A DNA stretch of 25,096 bases from an uncultured Thermoanaerobacterales bacterium (GCA_900557695.1 USTP01000004.1:1-25096), one strand, 5' to 3'. Counted from the stretch's first letter, positions 1-7,494 are shown. Made by a program: numbers and translations. The notes: a model not told the origin generated them from the letters alone.

Positions 1-29
1 CGGCAGCGTCAGATGTGTATAAGAGACAG
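1..29 (+). other. Nextera read-1 adapter remnant (not genomic)
   Basis: These bases match the Illumina Nextera read-1 transposase adapter lacking its first four bases. The last 19 bases, 11-29, are the Tn5 mosaic end. This is library sequence left on the contig end. Translating it creates the familiar false N-terminus MCIRDR, which should not be annotated. Confidence 0.98.
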
Positions 30-42
30 GTATTTATATTGT

Positions 43-129
43 GCAGGTGTGGTGGAATTGGCAGACGCGTCGGACTCAAAATCCGATGTTGGCAACAACG
101 TGTGGGTTCAAGTCCCACCACCTGCACCA
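43..129 (+). tRNA. tRNA-Leu (anticodon CAA)
   Basis: This is a class II tRNA. The 7-bp acceptor stem is formed by 43-49 (GCAGGTG) and 119-125 (CACCTGC), followed by discriminator A126 and an encoded CCA at 127-129. The anticodon stem pairs 70-74 with 82-86 around the loop 75-81, giving anticodon CAA at 77-79, which reads UUG leucine codons. A long variable arm around 88-101 is typical of leucine tRNAs. The T arm contains GGTTCAAGTCC at 104-114. Only 13 genomic bases precede it, so its promoter or an upstream tRNA in the same cluster may lie outside the contig. Confidence 0.97.
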
Positions 130-132
130 GAT

Positions 133-170
133 AAAAAAAATCCGAACCAAAAGGTTCGGATTTTTTTGTT
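133..170 (+). terminator. Intrinsic terminator of tRNA-Leu
   Basis: An 8-bp perfect stem, TCCGAACC (141-148) with GGTTCGGA (153-160), encloses an AAAA loop. An A-run precedes it and seven T follow it. It starts three bases after the tRNA CCA, so it ends the tRNA transcript. The flanking A and T runs would also allow termination in the other direction. Confidence 0.93.
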
Positions 171-405
171 TCTTCTATTATTTATCAATTTTCGTTTTTC
201 ACTTTTCTTTTACATCCAGATTATTTTGAAATAAGAAATTAAAAAGAAGCAAGAAAAGCTATTTAATATTTTAATATGAAAATTGACAATTCACAAAAAC
301 ATTCCGCTTGTTTTATAAATTAAATGTTAACCGAAACTTTACTGAGAATTCTTCCACATCAACATTTTAAATGCACAATACAAGGCTGAATGTACATATT
401 TACTG

Positions 406-434
406 CACCAAATATTTCCTCTATACATATTATA
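406..434 (+). promoter_or_regulatory. Candidate sigma-K-like promoter of the DUF11 gene
   Basis: CACC at 406-409 is followed 16 bases later by CATATTATA at 426-434. This fits the published Bacillus sigma-K pattern, mACm, 16-17 bases, CATAnnnTA, at every specified position. The predicted start would be near 441-443. AT-rich DNA yields partial matches easily, and overlapping TATATT could also serve as a housekeeping -10, so this is a candidate only. Confidence 0.35.
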
Positions 435-439
435 TATTA

Positions 440-458
440 GATACAACATAGTTGTATC
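440..458. promoter_or_regulatory. Perfect 8-bp palindrome with 3-bp spacer upstream of DUF11 gene
   Basis: GATACAAC (440-447), spacer ATA, GTTGTATC (451-458). It sits just after the promoter candidate and eight bases before the Shine-Dalgarno sequence at 467-473. It could be a repressor operator over the transcription start, or a stem-loop at the 5' end of the mRNA. No T-run follows it, so it is not a terminator. Confidence 0.55.
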
Positions 459-480
459 GAATTAAAAAGGAGGAAACTTT

Positions 481-1353
481 ATGGCAACAACACTTACAAA
501 CCAAGCCTCTGCAACCTTCGTTTTTGAAGGCAGTGGTGATACTAAGTCAGTTACATCAAATATTGTAAACACTCAAGTTTTAGACGAATATTGCCTTGAA
601 GTAGAAAAAGATTGTTATCAAGAATGTTTTAGAGCTGGCGAAAATATTACTTATTCTATCACAGTAACTAATTGTGGATGTAGAAACTTGCGTTGCTTCA
701 CAATTACCGATGACCTCGGTTGTGAACAAGCTGGCGACACCCCATTAACCTATTTAGCTGGTTCTGCAAGAATTAGCATAAATGGCAATACATATGAAAT
801 AGCACCAACGGACACAAGCCCTCTTACATTCAGCGTTCCAAACACCCTTGAGCCTGAAGAGTCTTTCACAATAACTTATGTTGCAACAGTAGACGAAAAC
901 ATATCAAGTGAAATTCTAGAAATAGTAAACACTGTTCATGTTTCTGCCAAAGCTGCTTGCAAACACTCTTGCGAAAGATACTGTGCTAGCACAACTTCAA
1001 CTCTACCTCGTTGCAATGATGCTATTCTTCGTATTACAAAAACTGCTAGTAAATCACAAGTTGGATGCCGCGATGATTTAGAGTATATTCTAACCATAGA
1101 AAACTCTGGTTATCTAGATGCAACTAGCATTATTGTAACAGACCAACTTCCAGAAAACTTCACGGTTAACAATATATTTATTGAATCAGAAGACAATAAT
1201 CACAACTATGATGTTAGCGAATACGACATAGATTCCAACAATATTTTAACAATTCCTAATGCCACTGGTACAGAGATTATTGTTCGCGGTTTAGAGCCAG
1301 GTGTTAACCACACTAACTACCTTCACATACAAGGTAGCTTTAACAACAACTAG
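481..1353 (+). CDS. Cys-rich DUF11-repeat protein without signal peptide
   Basis: A 290-residue protein with two DUF11-type (TIGR01451-like) beta-sandwich repeats, roughly residues 36-150 and 180-290. Each starts with a 'Y-x-I-T-V-x-N' type strand (YSITVTN near 58-64, YILTIENSG near 202-210) followed by 'ITDDL' or 'VTDQLP'. There is no signal peptide, membrane segment or sorting motif. It has twelve cysteines, mostly clustered (38, 45, 49; 65, 67, 72, 81; 160, 164, 168, 178, 196), which suggests disulfide cross-linking or metal binding. The start is fixed by AAGGAGG at 467-473, seven bases ahead. It is monocistronic, with its own terminator. DUF11 repeats occur in bacterial surface proteins, including the Cys-rich chlamydial OmcB. 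The lack of an export signal together with many cysteines would suit a spore coat or exosporium protein made in the mother cell; that role is inference. No enzymatic function is suggested. Confidence 0.85.
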   Translation: MATTLTNQASATFVFEGSGDTKSVTSNIVNTQVLDEYCLEVEKDCYQECFRAGENITYSITVTNCGCRNLRCFTITDDLGCEQAGDTPLTYLAGSARISINGNTYEIAPTDTSPLTFSVPNTLEPEESFTITYVATVDENISSEILEIVNTVHVSAKAACKHSCERYCASTTSTLPRCNDAILRITKTASKSQVGCRDDLEYILTIENSGYLDATSIIVTDQLPENFTVNNIFIESEDNNHNYDVSEYDIDSNNILTIPNATGTEIIVRGLEPGVNHTNYLHIQGSFNNN

Positions 1354-1384
1354 TAAAAAACGCAAAACTCTTTACATAAACATT

Positions 1385-1422
1385 AAAAAAGCTGTCAAAA
1401 ACTCAGATTTGACAGCTTTTTA
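1385..1422. terminator. Bidirectional terminator between DUF11 gene and cysS
   Basis: A 9-bp stem, GCTGTCAAA (1391-1399) with TTTGACAGC (1408-1416), has an 8-base loop and is flanked by an A-run on the left and a T-run on the right. It lies between two convergent genes, so it should end transcripts from both sides. Confidence 0.92.
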
Positions 1423-1426
1423 TAAA

Positions 1427-2845
1427 TTATAATTTTTTATCTTGTGTTGAAATTCCATTTTTTAATAGTTCATCTCGAACATAATCTGATAGCATATAAT
1501 TCTTTTCTTGCCTTAATTTTTGACGCATGTCTGCAATTATATTAAGTAAAACCTCTTCTTTTTTACTATCAATATTGCTCTCTTTTTTTTCAAAATTAAG
1601 CCCTAGAACAAACATCATTTTACCCATAACTTCCAAAAGCTCTTCCGCCATTTCTTTAGCCTCATTGCTGGAATTTTGCAGTATGCTAGGTGCTAGTTTG
1701 TTGACTTTTAATAGTTCCGAGATCGCAAGAGGGGTGTTGAAATCTTCATCCATAGCCTGAATGAAATTATTATAAATATTTGTTACCTCGACATGTTTTG
1801 GCGCCCTAGTTTTTCCACTTGCGAAGTCATATAATTTAAAATATGTGTCTTTGATTTTTTCAAACTGTTCCCCAGCCTCTTTTATTGCTTTCTTAGTAAA
1901 ATCTACAGGTGTTCTATAATGGAAAAGCAAGATAAAGTATCTAACATACATTGGGTCAAACTCGTTAAAAAGTTCCTCTAGCGTTATAAAGTTACCAAGA
2001 GATTTTCCCATCTTTGTTCCATTAACTGTGACAAGATTATTATGAATAAAATAATTCACAAACTTTTGACCATTGGCAACTTCACTCTGCGCACATTCAC
2101 ATTCATGGTGTGGAAATATATTATCTATTCCACCTCCATGAATATCAAAAGTGTTACCCAAAAACTTTTTGCTTAAAGTAGAGCATTCAAGGTGCCAACC
2201 AGGATAACCCTCTCCCCAAGGCGAGTTCCATTTCATAATGTGCCCGCCCTCGGCTTTTTTCCAAAGAGCAAAATCTTCAGGGGCCTGTTTATCATCTGCA
2301 ACATCTATTCTTTCGCCAGATTTATTACTGTCTAAAGTTCTGTTTGAAAGCTGACCATAAGGCGCAAATTTTCTAACAGAAAAATAAACATTGCCCTTTT
2401 CAGTTACATAGCCATAGCCTTTACTAATTATGCTTTGCACCATCTCAATCATTTCAGGAATAAAACCCGTGGCTCTTGCACTAATGCTTGGCTTTAGAAT
2501 ATTTAGCTTTGCCATCGCATCAAAATACAGCGTTTCATACTTGTAGGCTATTTCATATGGATCTACTTTCTCTTTTTGGGCTTGTTTTAAAATCTTGTCT
2601 TCCCCATCATCCCCATCACCAACAAGATGACCAACATCTGTTATATTTTGAATATATTTAACTTTATAACCCAAAAATTGCAAATACCTATAGATAACAT
2701 CAAAGTTTGTATAGCTTCTTGCATGCCCTAAATGTGGTGGACCATACACCGTTGGTCCACAAACATACATACCCACACTTCCTTTATTTATAGGTTTAAA
2801 AACTTCTTTTTGTTTTGAAAATGAATTGTAAATTCTTAATGCCAT
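1427..2845 (-). CDS. cysS: Cysteine--tRNA ligase (CysRS)
   Basis: A class I aminoacyl-tRNA synthetase that charges tRNA-Cys in the cytoplasm; 472 residues, near the usual 460-470. The HIGH signature is HLGH at residues 38-41. The zinc site that selects cysteine is complete: Cys29, Cys221, His246 and Glu250, in the order seen in E. coli CysRS. The KMSKS loop reads KMGKS at 278-282. GAGGA lies just upstream of the chosen ATG. The protein ends shortly after the anticodon-binding helices (RDELLKNGI) with a Lys-rich tail, and lacks the conserved 'DTPxGTxW' ending of most CysRS. The gene starts 16 bp after the flavoprotein gene stops, so the two are probably co-transcribed. No T-box leader is present directly upstream. 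Confidence 0.97.
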   Translation of the reverse strand: MALRIYNSFSKQKEVFKPINKGSVGMYVCGPTVYGPPHLGHARSYTNFDVIYRYLQFLGYKVKYIQNITDVGHLVGDGDDGEDKILKQAQKEKVDPYEIAYKYETLYFDAMAKLNILKPSISARATGFIPEMIEMVQSIISKGYGYVTEKGNVYFSVRKFAPYGQLSNRTLDSNKSGERIDVADDKQAPEDFALWKKAEGGHIMKWNSPWGEGYPGWHLECSTLSKKFLGNTFDIHGGGIDNIFPHHECECAQSEVANGQKFVNYFIHNNLVTVNGTKMGKSLGNFITLEELFNEFDPMYVRYFILLFHYRTPVDFTKKAIKEAGEQFEKIKDTYFKLYDFASGKTRAPKHVEVTNIYNNFIQAMDEDFNTPLAISELLKVNKLAPSILQNSSNEAKEMAEELLEVMGKMMFVLGLNFEKKESNIDSKKEEVLLNIIADMRQKLRQEKNYMLSDYVRDELLKNGISTQDKKL

Positions 2846-2861
2846 GATTTCCTCGTTTTAA

Positions 2862-5150
2862 CTAAATGGTTCTTGCAACATTGAAAGCAGATTTAACCGC
2901 CGTAAACACTTTTCCACAGATATTGCTATCCCCTATATTATAGATAAGTGGAGCAACTCTTTCTTCTTGTAGCTTTTTAAACAGCTCATTGTTTGGCACT
3001 GTTCCAGCAGCCAAAACCACCAAGTCTGCCTCAATGCTAACTGCCTTAGGGTCGTTTTTAATCTTTTTAGCAAGTGGATTGTGGACATTAGTTGGCAAAA
3101 CAGGTTCCCAAGTTGTGTATGGATAAGGTACTGTTTTACTTACATTTGCCAAAATCTCTACATTGTCTTCATTTATTGCTGTAACTGTTGCACAATTGTA
3201 GCATTTAACGTTTGCTTTGTCTAGATAATGCATTATATGCCCACGGTTTGCCGTACATGTGTGGGTCATGAGCGTTGGCGCCATCTCTACAATTGTTACA
3301 TTCTTGTTTAGCTCATATTTACAATAATATGCAAGCTCACATCCAGAATCTCCGCCACCGATGATAACAATATTTTTGGCGTTTTTCAGTCTTTCAACAT
3401 CTTTTAGTGCTTCAACGGCAGAGCAAACATGTTTTTGAACCGCACCCTTAATTGGTAAACCAACTTGAGAAGACCCTGTTGCAGTTATAACAGCATCAAA
3501 CTTCTCCTTTTTTAGAGTATCTGCATCTACAGTTTTACCCATAACAAGTTTAAAACCTGCCATACCTTTCATATCTTCCACAAGCTTATTAAGGTAAGAC
3601 ACATAGTTCTTAAGCTCGTACTTTATTTTAGGCACAGAGGCTTCAACAAGAGTTCCGCCCACAACATTTTCCTTTTCATAAAGCGTTACCTCATGGCCCC
3701 TTTCCATCAAAGTTTTTGCAGCAACAACACCAGCAGGTCCCGCCCCAATAACGGCAATCTTCTTCTTTTCACTTGCTTTAGGCAAACCTGATAGTATACC
3801 CGACTCAAAAGTAGTTGTTGGGCAAACAGCACACTGAGGATGCCCCCCCTCTATAAATTCTTTTATACATGCTTCATGGCAACCAATGCAAGGGCGAATG
3901 TCCATCGTGTCGCCCTTATAGGCTTTATTTGGCCACTCAGGGTCTGCAAGAAGAGGGCGCGCAAGCATAATCATATCGCACTTCTCATCTATCAAAGCCT
4001 TTTCTGCAAGGTCTGGATAGCCTAGCTTACCAACCGCAACAACAGGCACCTCGAGCCCCATATTGCTTTTTATATTGTTGTCTTTAAAATACTTTTTAAC
4101 AATTTCAGCAATCTCTAAGAAACACCCAGAAGGCATACTTGAAGGTGGATGTGGAAGCCACCAGTTGTCGTAACAACCAAGGTCCACATCAAACATATCA
4201 ACACCAGCCTTAACAAGATTTTTCATATAGTCTAGAGTTTCTACAACAAGCCTCTCATCTCTAAACTTTTTAAGGCTCTTTATTTTTTTCATCCTGTCGC
4301 CATAAGTGGCATTAAGCATAAGCGATAGGTCAATTCTATACATAATTGGATAAGAGGCCCCACAACGCTCACGAATTTTGGTTACCATGTCGATACCAAA
4401 CTGCTGATAGTTTGAGTATCTACCCAAAATTCTTCGATTGAAAGCAGGATTTGTCATCTGCTCTAGCAAATACCCCTCATGACCATGAAGGTAAACCCCA
4501 TCAAGCCCTGCAACCTTTGCATCAATGGCAGCCTGCCCTGTTTTCTTTATTATTTTCCTACAAGCCGACCCTGAAAGCTTTTTGCAAGGTATAGCTGGGA
4601 TATAGAAATTTGGATTCCATGATGCAGAAACAGGAAGCTTTAGTTGAGTGAGCAAACACTCTGGATTACCAACTCTACCAAGCCCTGCTGTTAACTGAAT
4701 AAAAATCTTGGTTCCGTAGCTATGAACTTTGTATGCTAAATCACGCCACCCTGTTATATTTGTTCTGCTTCTATCTATACGCGGAAAATACGAAAGTTTA
4801 TCGCCCTCAATTAAAGTTGGGTCTATACCAAAAGTAGTTGGAATTAAACCTGTGGTTATTAAACCAACACCACCTTTCGCCCTAGCCTCAAAGTATGAAA
4901 TCATTCTTTCGCTAGGCCTGCCCGTTTCATCAGCCATGTTGATATTTCCCATTGGCCCCATAACTAGCCTGTTCTTAATTTCAAGTTTGTTTACTTTTAT
5001 TGGTGAAAACATGTGCGTGTATGGATAAAGATTATTCGTCATAGTTGGAGCTTCCATTTTACCATTAAACCAATCACCAAAAGTGTCCTCAAGTTTTGTT
5101 AAAACTTTCTCATATTCGCTAGCGACTTCAATATTTTTATTAACCGCCAT
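2862..5150 (-). CDS. Old yellow enzyme / enoate reductase-type FAD-FMN-[4Fe-4S] oxidoreductase
   Basis: A 762-residue flavoprotein with the architecture of 2,4-dienoyl-CoA reductase (FadH), clostridial 2-enoate reductase and BaiCD. An N-terminal FMN TIM barrel (about 45-410) contains the 'SPIKVNKLEIKNR' opening and HGHEGYLLEQM near 222-232. A Cys cluster, C421-x2-C424-x3-C428-x11-C440, should hold a [4Fe-4S] centre. Two Rossmann motifs follow, GAGPAG at 469-474 for FAD and GGGDSG at 598-603 for NAD(P)H. Electrons would pass from NAD(P)H through FAD and the cluster to FMN, which reduces an activated C=C bond. The substrate cannot be read from the sequence. The protein is about 90 residues longer than E. 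coli FadH, with an extra N-terminal segment of about 45 residues before the barrel. GGAGG seven bases upstream supports the start. It is followed at 16 bp by cysS. Confidence 0.9.
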   Translation of the reverse strand: MAVNKNIEVASEYEKVLTKLEDTFGDWFNGKMEAPTMTNNLYPYTHMFSPIKVNKLEIKNRLVMGPMGNINMADETGRPSERMISYFEARAKGGVGLITTGLIPTTFGIDPTLIEGDKLSYFPRIDRSRTNITGWRDLAYKVHSYGTKIFIQLTAGLGRVGNPECLLTQLKLPVSASWNPNFYIPAIPCKKLSGSACRKIIKKTGQAAIDAKVAGLDGVYLHGHEGYLLEQMTNPAFNRRILGRYSNYQQFGIDMVTKIRERCGASYPIMYRIDLSLMLNATYGDRMKKIKSLKKFRDERLVVETLDYMKNLVKAGVDMFDVDLGCYDNWWLPHPPSSMPSGCFLEIAEIVKKYFKDNNIKSNMGLEVPVVAVGKLGYPDLAEKALIDEKCDMIMLARPLLADPEWPNKAYKGDTMDIRPCIGCHEACIKEFIEGGHPQCAVCPTTTFESGILSGLPKASEKKKIAVIGAGPAGVVAAKTLMERGHEVTLYEKENVVGGTLVEASVPKIKYELKNYVSYLNKLVEDMKGMAGFKLVMGKTVDADTLKKEKFDAVITATGSSQVGLPIKGAVQKHVCSAVEALKDVERLKNAKNIVIIGGGDSGCELAYYCKYELNKNVTIVEMAPTLMTHTCTANRGHIMHYLDKANVKCYNCATVTAINEDNVEILANVSKTVPYPYTTWEPVLPTNVHNPLAKKIKNDPKAVSIEADLVVLAAGTVPNNELFKKLQEERVAPLIYNIGDSNICGKVFTAVKSAFNVARTI

Positions 5151-5186
5151 ATTAGTCCTCCAACAAAAAAATTATTTACTTAATAA

Positions 5187-5216
5187 ATAATAACATACTT
5201 AAAACTTATGGGGCAA
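5187..5216 (-). promoter_or_regulatory. Candidate housekeeping promoter of flavoprotein-cysS unit
   Basis: On the minus strand TTGCCC (plus 5211-5216) and TATTAT (plus 5187-5192) are separated by 18 bp, about 35 bp upstream of the flavoprotein start. It follows the terminator of the preceding dehydrogenase gene, so a new transcription start here makes sense. Confidence 0.45.
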
Positions 5217-5234
5217 CTTTTTTAAGCCAATAAC

Positions 5235-5268
5235 AAAAAAGAGGCTACTTTTTATCCTCTCTTTTTTT
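5235..5268 (-). terminator. Candidate intrinsic terminator of the SDR gene
   Basis: Read on the minus strand, AGAGG pairs with CCTCT (plus 5256-5260 and 5240-5244) around an 11-base loop. The flanking A-run and T-run extend the stem through a G-U wobble, and six T follow on the transcript. It overlaps the stop codon of the dehydrogenase gene. Confidence 0.55.
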
Positions 5269-6126
5269 AGTGTTTTCTATAAAAACTTTGCTAAACATTG
5301 CATCGTGGCTGCCTTTCAAAACCGCAGAAACGGTCCATGAGGCAAACTTAGGAGAAATTCTATAAAGCCCACTCATTAAATGTGCGTCTAGCCCTATAAC
5401 AATTCTCTTTCTTTTTTTAACTAGTCTTTTTATAATTTTTTTAGCCATTTTGCTTGCTTGCATTGAAAATCTTTGAACAAGCTTACTCATCTCTTTCTCT
5501 TCTCTAAAAAGATTTGTTAGTGTATAGCCTGGGCATACATATGCAATATACAACTGCCCCCTGTGTTCAGCAATAAGCGACTCGGTAAAATTTTTGCAGG
5601 CGGCTTTGCTTGCACTATACACAGCAGTTCCAACAACTGGGCAAAGAGCAGAAGAACTAGCAATATTTATAATTGCTCCATTTCTTTCTTCGATGTCCTG
5701 AATAAAAGTTTTGTATGAGTAAAGATGAGCAAAAAAGTTTGTTTCCATAACTCTTTTTGCCATCTCCAAACTTTGATTTTCAAATTTTTCAAAGGGCAAA
5801 AATATACCAGCATTGTTAATTAAAACATCAACCTTAAACCCCTTCCCATCAAGAGCAGTTTTTATATTTTGCCAGGCAGAGATAGACGATACATCATTAA
5901 CTAAATAGTCAAAAGTTCCAGGAGAATTTTTGCCGTCTTTTTTAATTTTTTCTATATTAAAATCAATATCTTCCTTTGCCTTTTTTAATCTTTCTTCATT
6001 CCTGCTTATCCCAACAACATTACAGCCATGTTCCAAACACAAAAACTTTGAAAGATAAAAACCAATACCACTAGAAACGCCAGTGATTAGCACATTTTTA
6101 CCATAAATCCAAGATTTTTTAGCCAT
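5245..6126 (-). CDS. Short-chain dehydrogenase/reductase (SDR family)
   Basis: A 293-residue classical SDR with an NAD(P)-binding Rossmann fold: TGVSSGIG at residues 15-22, NNAG at 104-107, catalytic Asn130, Ser157-159, and the YxxxK pair Tyr170/Lys174. 'SRNEER' after the second strand puts a basic residue where NADP-preferring members have one. After the core there is a basic segment (KKIIKRLVKKRKR, about 229-241), then 'GLDAHLMSGLYRISP', a tail type found in SDRs acting on lipid or ketosphinganine-like substrates. Substrate and direction are unknown. AAAGG precedes the ATG. It begins 32 bp after the membrane-protein gene and is probably transcribed with it. It stops in TAG. Confidence 0.9.
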   Translation of the reverse strand: MAKKSWIYGKNVLITGVSSGIGFYLSKFLCLEHGCNVVGISRNEERLKKAKEDIDFNIEKIKKDGKNSPGTFDYLVNDVSSISAWQNIKTALDGKGFKVDVLINNAGIFLPFEKFENQSLEMAKRVMETNFFAHLYSYKTFIQDIEERNGAIINIASSSALCPVVGTAVYSASKAACKNFTESLIAEHRGQLYIAYVCPGYTLTNLFREEKEMSKLVQRFSMQASKMAKKIIKRLVKKRKRIVIGLDAHLMSGLYRISPKFASWTVSAVLKGSHDAMFSKVFIENTKKREDKK

Positions 6127-6158
6127 TTTTCAACCTTTTAGTAATTAAATTTGCAGTT

Positions 6159-7358
6159 TTAATATGTTATTGTGTTTTCAAGCCATGCAACGCAGGTTGC
6201 CATAACACCAAAGTATACAACTGTATACGACTCATCATACCTAATATAAGAAAGCCTTAAATCTGAGTCTATAATAGCGGTAACTATTATGCTTCTAAAT
6301 GTTGGATAATCTCTAAGCCCCGACATATGCTTAACCTGTTTTATGTAGTTTATAACAGAAGAATCAGTTGCAAGAGCAAATGAAATTTGGTAGGTTCCAT
6401 CGCCCCTACTAGTTACGCTCTCTGTACCGCTTACAACAGTTTTTGAAGAAACAATATATGGAACACATGGAGATTCTGGGCTTGTTCCATACTCTTGCCT
6501 ATACTCTTCATATGTCATAACAGATGTTGGCGTGGTTGGATATTCAGCAGAAGTGTTTGTTATTTTGCTTGCCGAATAAATTTCTGCTAGTCCAGAGTCT
6601 ACATTATAAATAGAATATTCAGCAACCGACAGCATGCCCTTAGAAACATTTTCTACTTCAAACACGCTACCATTCTTGCTCTTATAGCCCCAAACAGATT
6701 GCGTGCTACCAATACTTGGTTGAACTTCTCCTCTAACCTCTGCCCTATATGCATTTTGCTGACCTAATAGATATTCGCCAGCAACAAACAACTCAACAGC
6801 ACTACACCTATCTGGCGTTCTTCCCGAGGTAATAATTTGCGAATAAACAGAAGCCCCGTCATCCCTTAAACTACTTTCAGAAAAGGCGCTGTAGTCTACC
6901 CTATTTAAAACATTTGCCACGTAAAAGTTCCCAGCAAAGTATCCAAAGAAAACAGCAATAATCCCAACAAGCGCATAGCTGATAAAGTTTAAAACTTTTC
7001 TTTTTAAAGAAACTGGATTGCCTTTTTCAGTTTTTCTTACGATCAACACTTTTTGTTGCTCGCCGTTATTATCGCCACCCTCAACTAGTTGCTCAGTGTC
7101 AAACTCGTCTACCCTTTGTTTATCGCCCTCGCTTTCAAGATTGGTTTTAGATAGTGTAACCGACTGAGCAGAAGGCGCATGGTTTGACAATTTTTTTTCT
7201 ACTTTTTTCTTTTGCTTTTCTAATTTCTTGCTTTCAACTTGACTTTTTTTATCCTTAGCTTTGTGTTCTCTTTTTAGCCTTTTAACGCTTTTGTTTTTTA
7301 TTTTTTCGCCAGTAACTAAAGAATATTTTTGAGGTTTATCTTCATTATTCTCGTCCAT
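6159..7358 (-). CDS. Single-pass membrane protein with basic cytoplasmic N-terminus, unknown function
   Basis: 399 residues, not assigned to a family. Residues 18-60 are extremely rich in Lys/Glu and probably helical or disordered, followed by an acidic patch around 75-100. One membrane segment lies at about 124-148 (begins NFISYALVGII), and the roughly 250 remaining residues would be outside the cell given the positive-inside rule. The outer part is rich in Ser, Thr and Tyr and ends with beta-strand-like sequence. Only one cysteine pair is visible outside (near 185 and 297). There is no lipobox or sorting motif. AAGGAG upstream fixes the start, and a TTTACT-17-TATAAT promoter lies at 7393-7421. 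It is probably co-transcribed with the SDR gene, with no mechanistic link evident. Confidence 0.85.
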   Translation of the reverse strand: MDENNEDKPQKYSLVTGEKIKNKSVKRLKREHKAKDKKSQVESKKLEKQKKKVEKKLSNHAPSAQSVTLSKTNLESEGDKQRVDEFDTEQLVEGGDNNGEQQKVLIVRKTEKGNPVSLKRKVLNFISYALVGIIAVFFGYFAGNFYVANVLNRVDYSAFSESSLRDDGASVYSQIITSGRTPDRCSAVELFVAGEYLLGQQNAYRAEVRGEVQPSIGSTQSVWGYKSKNGSVFEVENVSKGMLSVAEYSIYNVDSGLAEIYSASKITNTSAEYPTTPTSVMTYEEYRQEYGTSPESPCVPYIVSSKTVVSGTESVTSRGDGTYQISFALATDSSVINYIKQVKHMSGLRDYPTFRSIIVTAIIDSDLRLSYIRYDESYTVVYFGVMATCVAWLENTITY

Positions 7359-7392
7359 ACAAAACTCCTTGGCCTTTTGAACAATTATTGTT

Positions 7393-7421
7393 ATTATATC
7401 ATAAATATTTTATCAAGTAAA
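7393..7421 (-). promoter_or_regulatory. Promoter of the basic membrane protein gene
   Basis: On the minus strand TTTACT (plus 7416-7421), 17 bp, TATAAT (plus 7393-7398). The -10 is a perfect consensus. It lies about 35 bp upstream of the start codon and fires divergently from the permease promoter. Confidence 0.65.
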
Positions 7422-7465
7422 TTAAATATGATAACATTTATTTACAGTTAAAAATACGAAAAATA

Positions 7466-7494
7466 TTGACAATTTTTGCTCACTAATTTATTAT
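7466..7494 (+). promoter_or_regulatory. Promoter of the metal permease gene
   Basis: TTGACA (7466-7471), 17 bp, TATTAT (7489-7494): perfect -35, ideal spacing, five of six at -10. The start should fall near 7501, leaving a leader of about 55 bases before the ATG at 7556. I see no clear operator within it. Confidence 0.8.

Larger units (their letters stand above)
171..480. other. AT-rich intergenic region before the DUF11 gene
   Basis: About 310 bp without a supportable gene. Only very short frames (15-21 codons, no ribosome binding site) occur on the plus strand. The right end holds the promoter candidate, palindrome and ribosome binding site described separately. The rest shows no hairpin or repeat that I can support. 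Confidence 0.7.

Noticed and set aside
41..229. 62-codon frame over tRNA-Leu
   Set aside because: It is a translation of the tRNA gene and terminator, with no ribosome binding site.
13..234. 73-codon frame starting MCIRDR across the tRNA
   Set aside because: It starts in adapter sequence and runs through tRNA-Leu and its terminator.
283..319. TTGACA at 283-288 as a promoter
   Set aside because: No -10 box at acceptable spacing; the nearest TATAAA is 25 bp away.
277..436. Three tiny plus-strand frames (15-21 codons) before the DUF11 gene
   Set aside because: None has a ribosome binding site, a distinctive composition or a sensible promoter.
2846..2861. T-box riboswitch controlling cysS
   Set aside because: Only 16 bp lie upstream of cysS, far too short for a T-box leader, and no T-box sequence was seen before the flavoprotein gene.
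4729..5028. 99-codon plus-strand frame inside the flavoprotein gene
   Set aside because: It is antisense to a well-supported catalytic domain and lacks a ribosome binding site.
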